Source: Dyadobacter jiangsuensis
Lineage (GTDB): Bacteria > Bacteroidota > Bacteroidia > Cytophagales > Spirosomataceae
Reading direction: 5' to 3'
Assembly (NCBI RefSeq): GCF_003014695.1
Contig: NZ_PYAS01000007.1
Span: 186,001-250,000, forward strand
DNA length: 64,000 bases
The notes beneath the pieces were generated by a model, which made no database searches, was not told the DNA's origin, and was given only the letters and a program-made list of their open reading frames with translations. The translations under genes were made by a program, and so were the position numbers. Positions 8,856 through 18,052 of the stretch are shown piece after piece (the first letter of the stretch is position 1; each line of letters opens with the position of its first letter).

Positions 8856-10115
8856 TTATGACACTTTTTCCTGCAAAATCTTCACCACGCTTTCCTGTAA
8901 CGGTGGATGCAAATCGGCAAGCAGCCACCAGGTATGTATTTTGGCACCGGCATCGACCAGCTTCCGGACTACTTCGAGATGGTGTTCGCGTGCGCCCTCG
9001 TGAGCCGTGGCCCAAAGTGTCTGGTCAAGCACCGTGCCGCCAAACTCATTGCGGGCTTCAAGCGGGGCTTTGCGCGAGAGCAGCAGGTCCATCACTTCGG
9101 GGTAGCCGAAATAGCCCGCCCAATGTAATGCAGTCCAGTCGCGATGGTCTTTAGAAGCAGGGCTCACGCCCTTTTCGAGCAGGAAGCGAACGGTTTCCAC
9201 CCGGTTGAGCATAGCGGCCCACACAAATGCAAGCGCGAGGTTGGCTTCGGGTGTCGGGGCGATTTTCAGCCATTCCACGCGGGTTAGCGGCGCGTCGGCT
9301 TTCAGTTTGCCGTCGTCGCCGAGATAGCCCGCGAGCTGAGCCGTTTTTCCCATCGCGGCGGCAGTTACCACGCTATCCACCCTGGCGCCTCTCTTCACCA
9401 GCACCTCCGCCGATTTTGGATAATGAAAGTAAATGGCCGTCATCAGCGGCCCGCAATCGTCGCGGACACCGTTGATCGCCGCACCATAATCCAGCAGCTT
9501 TTCCGCCAGCGCCGTTTGCAGGCCTGCCTGGGAGGGGTGCGCGCTCGATACTAGTAATTCCAGCGTCGTACCCCATTTGGTATCGTAGGTATTCGCCAGG
9601 GCATCAGGCACTGCCCCTGCCGCGAGTAGCGTCTCTGCAACGTCGAGCCCGTTCTGCGGGGTTACCTGCCTGAAATTCTCCGTCCCGTTGGCAGCGACAT
9701 AATGCAGCAACGTAGCCTTGTGCCCGCGCGACGAGCGCTCGTGTACAATGGCAGGATTCGCTTCCAAAAGGGATTTCAGCAGGGGCAAATCTCCCTGCAC
9801 AACGGCGTCTACTGCCTGTTCGAATTTCGCAATCTGCGATCCGGGCTCTTTCAGGTCGGCCATATGCCGCAGAAACGCCGGCCAGTCCTCGAAACCATGC
9901 TCTCTGGCCACCACTGCCCGGGCATCATCAAGACCGAAATTGGTATCCGGGCGGTTTAGCTGCGTTAGTCGCTCCGGTTCGGGATGGTATTTCCGAATGT
10001 ATTTAACAGAATCTTTATGGACGGACCGGCAGGCATCTGCCAACGCCGCGGCTTGCTTTTCGTAATATTCCGGGGCCGGATCGGTTGTGAGAGGGATGAT
10101 ATCGGTCGTGTTCAT
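8856..10115 (-). CDS. Ankyrin repeat protein
   Basis: 419 residues, no signal peptide, so cytoplasmic. An N-terminal helical region (DARAVVAREHGFEDWPAFLRHMADL) is of the kind found in front of bacterial ankyrin arrays. Ankyrin units follow: ATLLHYVAANGTENF, DVAETLLAAGAVPDA, LAEKLLDYGAAINGV, RVETVRFLLEKGVSPAS, DWTALHWAGYFGYPEV, EVVRKLVDAGAKIHT. Such proteins usually act as protein-binding scaffolds; no partner is indicated by neighbouring genes. The ATG before NTTDIIPL was preferred because the 32 upstream residues do not look like the family and would contain a membrane-like stretch. Confidence 0.9.
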   Translation of the reverse strand: MNTTDIIPLTTDPAPEYYEKQAAALADACRSVHKDSVKYIRKYHPEPERLTQLNRPDTNFGLDDARAVVAREHGFEDWPAFLRHMADLKEPGSQIAKFEQAVDAVVQGDLPLLKSLLEANPAIVHERSSRGHKATLLHYVAANGTENFRQVTPQNGLDVAETLLAAGAVPDALANTYDTKWGTTLELLVSSAHPSQAGLQTALAEKLLDYGAAINGVRDDCGPLMTAIYFHYPKSAEVLVKRGARVDSVVTAAAMGKTAQLAGYLGDDGKLKADAPLTRVEWLKIAPTPEANLALAFVWAAMLNRVETVRFLLEKGVSPASKDHRDWTALHWAGYFGYPEVMDLLLSRKAPLEARNEFGGTVLDQTLWATAHEGAREHHLEVVRKLVDAGAKIHTWWLLADLHPPLQESVVKILQEKVS

Positions 10116-10220
10116 AAGTTCGGTTTGGTAGCAGCTGAAACATAAGACAATTAGTGTGTTTTTGAATAAAATACAAAATCCGGTTACTGACCGTATCCGC
10201 ATTGCTTCCACGCATCTGAA

Positions 10221-10260
10221 ATCAGAAAAGGCACCGGCCTTTTGAACGGACCAGTGCCTT
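10221..10260 (-). terminator. Terminator downstream of the CotH gene
   Basis: Reading the minus strand, a hairpin with arms AAGGCAC and GTGCCTT plus weaker inner pairing is followed by TTTTCTGATTT. It lies 60 bases after the CotH stop and before the ankyrin gene start. Confidence 0.55.
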
Positions 10261-10320
10261 CTCGCATTGTCTTTGCCGCTTCCTGATTCACCGAACCACG
10301 AACGACCATTTAAGGCCTAT

Positions 10321-12297
10321 CTATCTGTCTACGGTGATATGTTTTTGCATTTCAACCTTCCCGTCGGGGCCAGTGACCGTGAGCACATAACTGCCAAGCG
10401 GCAACGCGTTCGTCGCCACTTCCATCTGTTTACCGGTGGCGGTGGTGCGCTTCACGGTTCGTCCGGCGCTATCACGGATCAGAATGATTGCGCCGGGCTG
10501 GATGTTTTTAAGGACGACGCGCTCACGTGCCGGGTTCGGAAATACAATGGCTGCCTCGTTTCCTGCCCTTGTGATCGACTTCATCGAGGAAAAGCTGATT
10601 GTACCATCAGTATCAACCTGGCGGATCCGGTAATAGGAAATTCCCGGAAGCGGTGTGGTGTCCAGGAAGTCGTAATGCTGCTCGATGGATGCATCACCTT
10701 TTCCTTTTACCTTACCCAAAGCTTTGAAATTCCGTGCGTCGGCACTTCTTTCGACTTCAAAGTAATCGTTGCGTACCTCTTCGGACGTAGACCAGCCCAC
10801 ACGCACTGCGGATTGCTCCACTTCCTTCAATTCCAATTCTTTAAATGTCACAGGAAGTACTGCACAATCTTCCGTTGAAATGGAGGTGATGTTGGCGTCC
10901 ATCCAGGCCAAATGACCGAGCAGCCAGGTTTTCAGGTACTGGACCTCCTTCGCATAGGTATTACCGGGCAATGTATAATGCTCGTTGAACATCACGGCCG
11001 TTTCGAGGATATTCCACTTCGAAAAATTACGTTGCATAGCATTCTGTGCCGTCAATTCGGCCTGCTTCTGGTCGATAAAAGCGGAGATCGATGCGTCGCT
11101 CCACTGCGTCTGCCGGAGTTGCTGGTAACGGCCCATGAGTTTACCTTTGAAGTAACAGTCGGTAAGCAGGCGCGCAGGCCAGAAAACAGTCATAGGCGGA
11201 CGATCCGTACAATAGATATTGAACTGCCAGGCCCAGGACCCCGTCGGCAGCACCGAAAGCTCGTAGCACCACTGCTGGTTCCCCATTGATTTGTCAAAAT
11301 CCCAGGGGGCCCCCATGACGATCTGGCCGCCTTCGTCGTTCCGCTGTTTGTACAGGAACGTGCTCGCCCGCCAGTTGTCGGAGTTCTTGGTGATTTCCTG
11401 CAACAGCAGATAATCGATGGCCGCATCTTCGTCCAGGAGCGGACGGTAACCGTTTACGGCATCCTTGTAATTCGGCCCTGCCAGTATCTGCTCGAAATTA
11501 TCAATGTGGTTTTTGATGTAGTTGAACTGCAAATCCCGGTTCGCAATGTTGGTATAGTTGTGCAGCTTGGGATATTCAACATGGAAAAAAGGATGCGGCT
11601 GTGCAGGCGCATTGTTGCCGGCAAAACCCGATGTCCATTTCATGTCTTCATCTTCCCCCACCTGCAACAGATAGCCTCCGTTGATTTTGGTGGGATCAGT
11701 GTCTGTTTCGGATAGCTTTTTGATATTGATCCGATTGGAATTCCGTTTGACCTTTTCCATCAGAATATACACCCCGTGGTAGGACATTCCGCCGATTTCA
11801 TTCTTAAACACCTCCACATAACGCGTCCGCGGCGAGTAGCGGCCCGTGCGCGTGTACATTTCATGCGCAAACACATCACGGATGAACGATTTGTCGCCAT
11901 AGCAGGCATTCAGTACCCAGTCCGATTCGGCGGGCATACCGAGCAACGAAGCGTCCACGCCATTGCCGCCGGCGTCCCTGATTTCGACGCTGTAAGATTT
12001 TTTGTCCCAGAAAATAGAGGTGTTCCCACGGATTTCAATGCCGATATCACTTTGAAACTGGAACACGTTCGAGCCGGAGTTAATGTCGTACGAGTGAATA
12101 CCACTGCCGTTCGGTTGGGTAATCTTGAATGATGCGGTGATTTTGTTGTCGTTCTCGATAACCGCGCCATTCGTATTGATCACAACAATGGGCAGGTTCG
12201 ACGTGATAGAGGTTTGGGCAAGGCTGGTGACTCCGTAAAGTATCAGCATTAAACAGCCGGTGCAACGGATCCGGAGAGCTTGTAGAATAGAGGCCAT
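10321..12297 (-). CDS. CotH-kinase family protein with T9SS sorting domain
   Basis: 658 residues. Signal peptide (LMLILYGVTSLAQ). The CotH domain covers roughly residues 35-420, with family patterns GIEIRGNTS, KKSYSVEIRD, ADWVLNACYGDKSFIRDVFAHEM, GVYILMEKVKRNSNRI, GGYLLQ and GAPWDFDKSMGN. CotH proteins are atypical protein kinases that phosphorylate secreted proteins; the DFD-like aspartates in WDFDKSMGN match the expected catalytic region, but the extracellular target is unknown. A fibronectin-like region (VRVGWSTSEEVRNDYFEVERS) and a C-terminal T9SS domain (VFPNPARERVVL ... LPLGSYVLTVTG) follow, so it should reach the cell surface. Probably a single-gene unit. Confidence 0.88.
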   Translation of the reverse strand: MASILQALRIRCTGCLMLILYGVTSLAQTSITSNLPIVVINTNGAVIENDNKITASFKITQPNGSGIHSYDINSGSNVFQFQSDIGIEIRGNTSIFWDKKSYSVEIRDAGGNGVDASLLGMPAESDWVLNACYGDKSFIRDVFAHEMYTRTGRYSPRTRYVEVFKNEIGGMSYHGVYILMEKVKRNSNRINIKKLSETDTDPTKINGGYLLQVGEDEDMKWTSGFAGNNAPAQPHPFFHVEYPKLHNYTNIANRDLQFNYIKNHIDNFEQILAGPNYKDAVNGYRPLLDEDAAIDYLLLQEITKNSDNWRASTFLYKQRNDEGGQIVMGAPWDFDKSMGNQQWCYELSVLPTGSWAWQFNIYCTDRPPMTVFWPARLLTDCYFKGKLMGRYQQLRQTQWSDASISAFIDQKQAELTAQNAMQRNFSKWNILETAVMFNEHYTLPGNTYAKEVQYLKTWLLGHLAWMDANITSISTEDCAVLPVTFKELELKEVEQSAVRVGWSTSEEVRNDYFEVERSADARNFKALGKVKGKGDASIEQHYDFLDTTPLPGISYYRIRQVDTDGTISFSSMKSITRAGNEAAIVFPNPARERVVLKNIQPGAIILIRDSAGRTVKRTTATGKQMEVATNALPLGSYVLTVTGPDGKVEMQKHITVDR

Positions 12298-12425
12298 AAA
12301 CGAACGTTGATTAACTTAATGATTTATTAATATATAAATATAAAAAGTTAACAATCGCTTCACATTGAGGCAGAAGAGTTTCTACTAAGCGGTCACTCTC
12401 AAGAACCCGCCTTGCCCAAAGAATT

Positions 12426-15395
12426 TCATCCTCCGTATACATTAAAAGCGACCAGATGCTTCTTGAAAATCGCTTCGAAGCGGTCGGCGTCCTTGTCCTG
12501 CTTTGCCCTCCGGCATTCCCGGACGATGCTTTGCAGGATGAAAAGATCGGTATTCACATCGCGGCTACGCCCATTGTCCTTTTCCCTGATCCATGAAAGA
12601 TTCTCATCCGAACGGATGGCCATCGCACGCGCGGAATCCAGCGCCTTTTCATTTTCTCCCACATCAAACAACACCCCGATAAAACCCGCGGAAATCTGAT
12701 CGTACGGAATGGTGTCGTCGGGCATGACGGCCATCCCCTTGTCCACAACCTTCCGGGCCTTGTCGATCCTGTTCTCGGCAATGAGCTGCTGTGCGAGCCG
12801 CAGGAACGAAAGCCTCGCCGTAATCACCGGCGCCCCCCGGTAGGTATCATCGTAGTACACTTCGGGATTGTCCGTTTCCCGCCATTGCATATTGTTCATC
12901 ATGTTGTTGTACATGATGTCGGAATTGACGTAACCGTCCGACGCTCCCGGCACTCGCACGGGCAGCAAGCGGTAGGCATAGCCTTCGAGCTGAAGGTATT
13001 TCTGCAATCCAAGGTTATGCGACGAACCCATGGTCGACGAGAAATACACCGGTCGTTTCCAGTTATTGCTCGAAATAATATCCAGCATCACCAGATCGCC
13101 TTTCAGCAAGTCGGTTTCGCCGATTTTCCAGCTCATAGAGTCACTCAGATACGGCACCAGCTCACTTTTGACAATATTCATTTTCTTCACCTCCTTCGTA
13201 TCCACGGGCAGAAACAGCGTCGCCGATGGCAGGATCGAAGTCATATCACCGCTGGTGAGCGGTACCTGGATCGCCTTGTTGTCCTGGCGGATCAGGTCGA
13301 GGTATTCTTTCAGGTTAATACCCTCTTTCACAGAAGGTATCTCGTAGAAGGGCAGATATTCATTTTTACCCAACTGATAGTTCCCCGAATCCAGCGAAAG
13401 CGGCAATGCATCCGACTGGTTGATCTTCCGTTTCAGTTGCTCGATGTACCAGTCAGCGCCCAGGAACGTCTGCACGCACACACGCACATCGGTCCTGAAA
13501 CCCTCCACTTCCTGCACGTACCACAATGGAAAGGTATCATTATCCCCACCGGTAAACAGGATCGCATTCGGTGCGCAGGAGTTGAGCAGGTTACGGGCAA
13601 AATCTACGGAATGGTACCGGTCGGCCCTGTCGTGATTATCCCAGCCACGCGCCACCATGATTGCCGGAACGGAAAAACACACAAGCCCCGCGATTCCGGC
13701 ACGCAATGCTGGTTTTTGAATAAGCTTTTCCAGAAACTTCGCCGCGGCCATCACGCCGAAGCCAATCCACATGCAGAAAACATAGAACGACCCCACGTAA
13801 ATGTAATCGCGCTCGCGCGGCTCGGTCGGCGGAGAGTTGAGATAGATCACGAGCGCTACGCCTGTGAGAATGAACAGAAATCCCAGCACCAGCAGGTCTT
13901 TACGCCGGTGATAGTACATGTACATAATACCTGCGATCCCCAGCAGGAACGGCAGCATGAGAAAGTTGTTATGCCCGCGGTTGTGCCCAATGCTTTTCGG
14001 GAACGAATGGCTGGTTTGCCAGGGCATCAGAATACCTGCCCCTTCCCTGTCGCTTTCGCGCCCGACGAAATTCCACAGAAAATACCGCCAGTACATGTGG
14101 CCAAGCTGATGCGAAAACAGGTAGGACAGGTTGTGCCGCATGGTAGGCTTCTGCCCCTCTGCCACGCCGGTCATTTGCTGGTACAACTGCGGATGCCCCG
14201 GATTGGAACTGTACATCCTTGGCAAGAGCATTTTGCTGCCCGGCTCATATTCATATACCGGCTTGTAGTCGATCAATACATATTTACCATCTTTTTTGGC
14301 GTAAACAGGCGCCCCGCGCTTCTGGCTGACGGGCCTCGAAACAAACGAAGGCCCGTACAGCAGCGGGCGGCTCTCGTACTGTTCCCTTTTGAGGTAGTAC
14401 ACAAACCGGAGGACATCGCTGGGATTGTTCTCATTGATGGGCGTGTTGTAGCCCGACCGCACCAATACCAGCGAGTAGGAGGCATAACCTATGAGGATAA
14501 ACGCAAGCGAAAGCAGTCCCGTATTCAACAATGCGCGGTGGGTGCGGTGCGAAAAACGTATCCCCCAAACAAGCCCGCCCAAAAAGAGGATCGTGAAAAA
14601 TGCAATGCCCGTGTTGTAAGGCAGGCCCAGCGAGTTGACGAAGAAAATCTCGAATTTCCCGGCAAGCTCGGGCAGCCCCGGAATAATACCGGCATTGATG
14701 ATGCCCAGAATCAAAAGACCGGATAGAAATGCGATTGACGCACCCAAAAAGCGGGGTTTCGGGTATTTCTTGAAATAATACACCAATGCCAACGCCGGTA
14801 TGGTCACGAGGTTCAGCAAATGAACACCGATAGAAAGCCCCACCAGGTAAGCGGTGAGGATCAACCAGCGGTTTGCCGCTGCGGGGTCGTCGATGGATTC
14901 CCATTTAAACACGGCCCAGATCACAATGGCGGTAAAAAACGACGACAAGCCGTAAACCTCAGCTTCCACGGCCGAGAACCAGAACGAATCCGACCACGCA
15001 TAGGCGAGCGCGCCCACCACCGCTGCGCCCGTCACGAGCAAGACGTCTGCGGTGTTACCATCCTCTGGCTTCTTCCCTACCAGTTTCCAAGCAATCAAAC
15101 TGATCGTTTTGAAGAGAAAAAAAATGGTAAACGCGCTGCTCAGCACGGAAACCATATTGACCCAGTAAGCCACTTTCATGACGTCGCCGAGGGCCAGCAA
15201 GGCAAACAGCCGTCCGATCAATAAGAAAAGCGGTGCGCCGGGTGGATGTGGTACCTGCAATTTGAATGCGCAGGCGATGAACTCGCCGCAGTCCCAGAAG
15301 CTGGCGGTCCGCTCCATGGTGAGGACGTAGGTGATCAGGCTGACAGCCAACACGGCCCACCCCGCCAGATCGTTCCATTTTTTTAAGGAAATCAT
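12426..15395 (-). CDS. DUF2723 / GT117 membrane protein (O-mannosyltransferase-like)
   Basis: 989 residues. The N-terminal half has about ten to twelve membrane segments and the DUF2723 signature: TFWDCGEF-type sequence (here ASFWDCGEFIACAFKLQ), VPHPPGAPLFLLIGRLFAL, then YGLSSFFTAIVIWAVFKWE. This family is related to TMEM260/protein O-mannosyltransferases and is classed as glycosyltransferase family 117; in Bacteroidota it is a candidate for lipid-linked sugar transfer to exported proteins. A periplasmic region (NAILFTGGDNDTFPLWYVQEVEGFRTDVRV) and a helical TPR-like C-terminus follow. The ATG before ISLKKWNDLAGW was chosen because the upstream 14 codons add only polar residues. Confidence 0.9.
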   Translation of the reverse strand: MISLKKWNDLAGWAVLAVSLITYVLTMERTASFWDCGEFIACAFKLQVPHPPGAPLFLLIGRLFALLALGDVMKVAYWVNMVSVLSSAFTIFFLFKTISLIAWKLVGKKPEDGNTADVLLVTGAAVVGALAYAWSDSFWFSAVEAEVYGLSSFFTAIVIWAVFKWESIDDPAAANRWLILTAYLVGLSIGVHLLNLVTIPALALVYYFKKYPKPRFLGASIAFLSGLLILGIINAGIIPGLPELAGKFEIFFVNSLGLPYNTGIAFFTILFLGGLVWGIRFSHRTHRALLNTGLLSLAFILIGYASYSLVLVRSGYNTPINENNPSDVLRFVYYLKREQYESRPLLYGPSFVSRPVSQKRGAPVYAKKDGKYVLIDYKPVYEYEPGSKMLLPRMYSSNPGHPQLYQQMTGVAEGQKPTMRHNLSYLFSHQLGHMYWRYFLWNFVGRESDREGAGILMPWQTSHSFPKSIGHNRGHNNFLMLPFLLGIAGIMYMYYHRRKDLLVLGFLFILTGVALVIYLNSPPTEPRERDYIYVGSFYVFCMWIGFGVMAAAKFLEKLIQKPALRAGIAGLVCFSVPAIMVARGWDNHDRADRYHSVDFARNLLNSCAPNAILFTGGDNDTFPLWYVQEVEGFRTDVRVCVQTFLGADWYIEQLKRKINQSDALPLSLDSGNYQLGKNEYLPFYEIPSVKEGINLKEYLDLIRQDNKAIQVPLTSGDMTSILPSATLFLPVDTKEVKKMNIVKSELVPYLSDSMSWKIGETDLLKGDLVMLDIISSNNWKRPVYFSSTMGSSHNLGLQKYLQLEGYAYRLLPVRVPGASDGYVNSDIMYNNMMNNMQWRETDNPEVYYDDTYRGAPVITARLSFLRLAQQLIAENRIDKARKVVDKGMAVMPDDTIPYDQISAGFIGVLFDVGENEKALDSARAMAIRSDENLSWIREKDNGRSRDVNTDLFILQSIVRECRRAKQDKDADRFEAIFKKHLVAFNVYGG

Positions 15396-15857
15396 GTTTG
15401 AAGGTGTTTTGGATGAAGGACCAAAACTATTCAACACGATACACGGGCGTTGCGCCGCCGCTCTTAAAAAAAGTTAACAAAAGTAGCTGATAATGAAGCT
15501 TTAACTTTATTTAACAGGACACGAACCTGAGCAGCCAGCCTTCGTCAGAAAAGCAGGGAAATGCAATAAATAAGTGAGCTCCAGAGTAGCGAACCCGCGG
15601 TAATGGTAATGATAACACCACACAGAAACGGCAATTCAGCTGATTTTGAAAGTTTTACCGATCTTTCCATTCTAAATAACAACTTTTTATGATAGAGGTC
15701 TAAGCCCTGCGACATGCCTGTTGCAGTTCCATCAGTAAAAGTAAATATTCAAAATGAAATGGTAAGTAGTCTGACTTTAATTGTAGTTTACTAATATATC
15801 GACGGCATTTAGTAGCACTTCTACGCACATATAGTACAATTTCAATCAGCGATTTAC
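15396..15857. other. 462-base intergenic region
   Basis: Holds a minus-strand -7-like element TACTTTTG (15478-15485) placed to serve the DUF2723 gene, although the matching TTTG upstream element is not clear, and a 41-codon hydrophobic ORF described separately. The remainder next to the response regulator stop codon is AT-rich with no terminator hairpin seen. Confidence 0.5.
15545..15670 (-). CDS. Possible 41-residue single-span membrane protein
   Basis: An ATG-initiated frame encodes a charged N-terminus (MERSVKLSKSAE) followed by about 27 hydrophobic residues (LPFLCGVIITITAGSLLW, then SLIYCISLLF at the end), as in many small bacterial membrane proteins. There is no recognisable family and no clear ribosome-binding site or promoter. 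The charge-then-helix layout and its position alone in an otherwise empty spacer make it worth listing, but it could be chance. Confidence 0.33.
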   Translation of the reverse strand: MERSVKLSKSAELPFLCGVIITITAGSLLWSSLIYCISLLF

Positions 15858-16508
15858 TCAGCTGAATCCGGTCTTGCGTCGCTTGTATATTTCGACCTTC
15901 TTAAACAGCTCCAGAATGTTCGTCACTTCCAGTTTTTCGAAGATCCTCGCCTTGTAAGTCGACACCGTGCTTTCTTTAATATTGAGATCGATCGCAATGT
16001 CTTTCGTCCACTTGCCGGTGAGCAGCATGTCCATGATTTCCAGCTCACGGTTCGAGAGGATTTCCAATGGACTTTCCTTGCTCTCGCGTTCGAGAAGCGT
16101 GTTATTGACGAGCTGGTCCTGGATTACATTGCTGATATAGGTCCCACCCGCGAGCACCGAAGTGATCGCCTTTTCCAGTTCTTCGTTCGAGGTATCTTTG
16201 GGCAAATAGCCGTTTGCGCCGGCCTTAACATAGTGAATCGCGTACAATTCTTCATCCTGCGAGGAGAATATCAGGATCTTTACCTTGTTCTGAATGTCGC
16301 GGATCCTGCCGATCATATTAAAAGCTTCCCCACCCGGAATTTTGATATCCAGGATAACAAGATCAAAGAATCTGGATTGGAGAAGTTTGAGTGTTTCACT
16401 AAAAGTAGCTGCCTCGATAACCGTTACCGAGGGTAAAAAATCTTCAATCAGCATTTTAACGCCCATTCGCACAATGGAATGGTCTTCTACCAGCAAAACT
16501 GTTTTCAT
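15858..16508 (-). CDS. NarL/LuxR-type response regulator
   Basis: 216 residues. Receiver domain with the acidic pocket (VEDH), phospho-acceptor Asp54 (VILDIKIPGG), the Ser/Thr switch (IFSS) and the conserved Lys (YLPKD). The C-terminal LuxR-type helix-turn-helix reads LSNRELEIMDMLLTGKWTKDIAIDLNIKESTVSTYKARIFEKL. It should bind DNA as a phosphorylated dimer. The upstream gene on the same strand, 83 bases away, encodes a sensor kinase and is the likely partner. A short GTGTAG/CTACAC dyad sits in the spacer between them. Confidence 0.93.
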   Translation of the reverse strand: MKTVLLVEDHSIVRMGVKMLIEDFLPSVTVIEAATFSETLKLLQSRFFDLVILDIKIPGGEAFNMIGRIRDIQNKVKILIFSSQDEELYAIHYVKAGANGYLPKDTSNEELEKAITSVLAGGTYISNVIQDQLVNNTLLERESKESPLEILSNRELEIMDMLLTGKWTKDIAIDLNIKESTVSTYKARIFEKLEVTNILELFKKVEIYKRRKTGFS

Positions 16509-16591
16509 TCAATAATACCTTTACTTCAAATCAGTTTTAAAAGTAGTTTAATATAAATGAAATTTTGTGTAGAAAATTGACTACACTTAAA

Positions 16592-17905
16592 TTATTTTGA
16601 AAAAATAATGTGAACGGAAGTCCCGATGGGCTGGTTGGGCTTCACGTGCAGGCGCGCGCGGATGAGCGTACTGATTTCTTTGACGATCAATAGCCCCATT
16701 CCGAAGTTCTGGGATGCATTTTCGTTGGCAGGAAGCTGCTTGGCCTCGCTGTTGATCCAGTCGCTCACGGTACTCTCCATACCCGGTCCGGTATCGTTCA
16801 CGATCAGGTGCAGCTCTTCCCGGAAATCCTGATAGGTAACGCTGATCGTGCCGCCGTTGGTTGCCTTGTTCGCATTGTCGATCAGGTTATGCAGGATAAT
16901 GCTCACCAGCTGCGCGTTGTTCTTGATGATCACCCCCGGCGTGACCCCATTCACAAAGCGGTTGGCATTCACCTCCGCATCCTGCGTAAAAATCGCGAAC
17001 TTTTGCTCAACCATTTCATTCACATCGAGGTACGTGAAATGAACATTGGTATTCTTGTAACGGAACTCGGTGTATTCCAGCAGGTTTTTCATGAAGTGAT
17101 ACAGCCGGTAGCTCGACTGGCTGATCGCCCGCACCGTCGACAGATCGGGATGGTTCCGTGCGAGGCGGCCCGTGGTCGTCATCAGAAAGCGCAGCGGGCT
17201 CTTGATGTCGTGCGAAATACTCGCAATCAGATGTTTCTGATGCGTATGCTCTCTTTCCAGCTTCCTCCGGGAATCTTCCAGGTACTCCAGGCTTGATCGC
17301 AGCTCAACCGTTTTGGAATCGAGGTCGTTGATCGTATCGTAGAATGAACTGAAAAAGAAGTAGTTGATCAACACGATCAGTGTAAAATTCTGGAACAGTT
17401 GTATGGCAATCGTGATCCGCCCGGAACCTTGCGGCCCCCATGAAATGTAACCCGCCAGATGGTGCCCCAGCAGCACATACGCAATGAACGGCACCACAGC
17501 CAGTGATGAATAAATAACGCCCCAGCGGTTACCCAGTCCGTAGAAGGCAGCCACCGTGACCACCACGAGGTATTGCAAAGTCACCAGGTCGAAGCCTTTC
17601 TGAAAGTAATACAGGTTGGTCCAGATAATGGCCATGAAGATCAGCATAGCTGAGTGGGCCGCTTTACGCCACTGAAACCCGTTCGCTACGGCGATATAAT
17701 AAATCACAACAATACCCAGCAAAACAGCGGCCCGTATCGCTTGCAAACGGTAATGCTCCAACTGGTAGAAAATCAGCAGCAGCGTTGTGGTAAGAATTTT
17801 CAGATTAAGTGCGTAAGAAAGTACTTTGATGCGCGCCCGGTTAAGGATACTCGTTTCACCTACTAACTGTTTTCGGACAGGCCATTCCAGAATCGATCGG
17901 ATCAT
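16592..17905 (-). CDS. Membrane sensor histidine kinase
   Basis: 437 residues. Five or six membrane helices in the first 190 residues (LSYALNLKILTTTLLLIFY, AVLLGIVVIYYIAVA, AMLIFMAIIWTNLYYF, YLVVVTVAAFYGLG) form the sensor. Then comes a coiled-coil stretch, a HisKA dimerisation helix with the phosphorylated His in ASISHDIKSPLRF, and an ATPase domain with N box (LHNLIDNANKAT), G1 (VNDTGPGM) and G2 (NFGMGLLIVKEI). The signal is unknown. The ATG before IRSILEWPVRKQ was chosen over an upstream TTG. A -7-like TAGATTTG lies about 60 bases before it. HisKA kinases more often pair with OmpR-type regulators; here the partner is NarL-type. Confidence 0.92.
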   Translation of the reverse strand: MIRSILEWPVRKQLVGETSILNRARIKVLSYALNLKILTTTLLLIFYQLEHYRLQAIRAAVLLGIVVIYYIAVANGFQWRKAAHSAMLIFMAIIWTNLYYFQKGFDLVTLQYLVVVTVAAFYGLGNRWGVIYSSLAVVPFIAYVLLGHHLAGYISWGPQGSGRITIAIQLFQNFTLIVLINYFFFSSFYDTINDLDSKTVELRSSLEYLEDSRRKLEREHTHQKHLIASISHDIKSPLRFLMTTTGRLARNHPDLSTVRAISQSSYRLYHFMKNLLEYTEFRYKNTNVHFTYLDVNEMVEQKFAIFTQDAEVNANRFVNGVTPGVIIKNNAQLVSIILHNLIDNANKATNGGTISVTYQDFREELHLIVNDTGPGMESTVSDWINSEAKQLPANENASQNFGMGLLIVKEISTLIRARLHVKPNQPIGTSVHIIFSK

Positions 17906-18000
17906 GTATTCACGTTTTCTAAACCGCCGTTCGTCTTCGGGGTCGGACGATGCGATAAGATCCAAATCTACCTAAAATACGCAACAGATGGTGTAGAGAA

Positions 18001-18026
18001 ATTGCCACAAGCAAAACAATGGCAAT
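18001..18026. promoter_or_regulatory. Operator-like dyad between kinase gene and small transcript
   Basis: Perfect 7-base inverted repeat ATTGCCA/TGGCAAT with a 12-base spacer, located between the divergent starts of the histidine kinase gene and the candidate small RNA. A regulator binding here could act on both. The binder is unknown; the adjacent response regulator is one candidate. Confidence 0.35.
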
Positions 18027-18052
18027 CTACAATGGCTTTTTGAGGCCGATGC

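Noticed and set aside
12885..14726. Long open frame of over 600 codons antisense to the DUF2723 gene
   Set aside because: It is a shadow of the real gene caused by GC bias; its protein has no domain, many Arg/His/Gln and no membrane or family features.
15714..15794. 26-codon plus-strand ORF beginning MPVAVPSVK
   Set aside because: Too short, no promoter or terminator context and no structural feature; chance is the simpler explanation.
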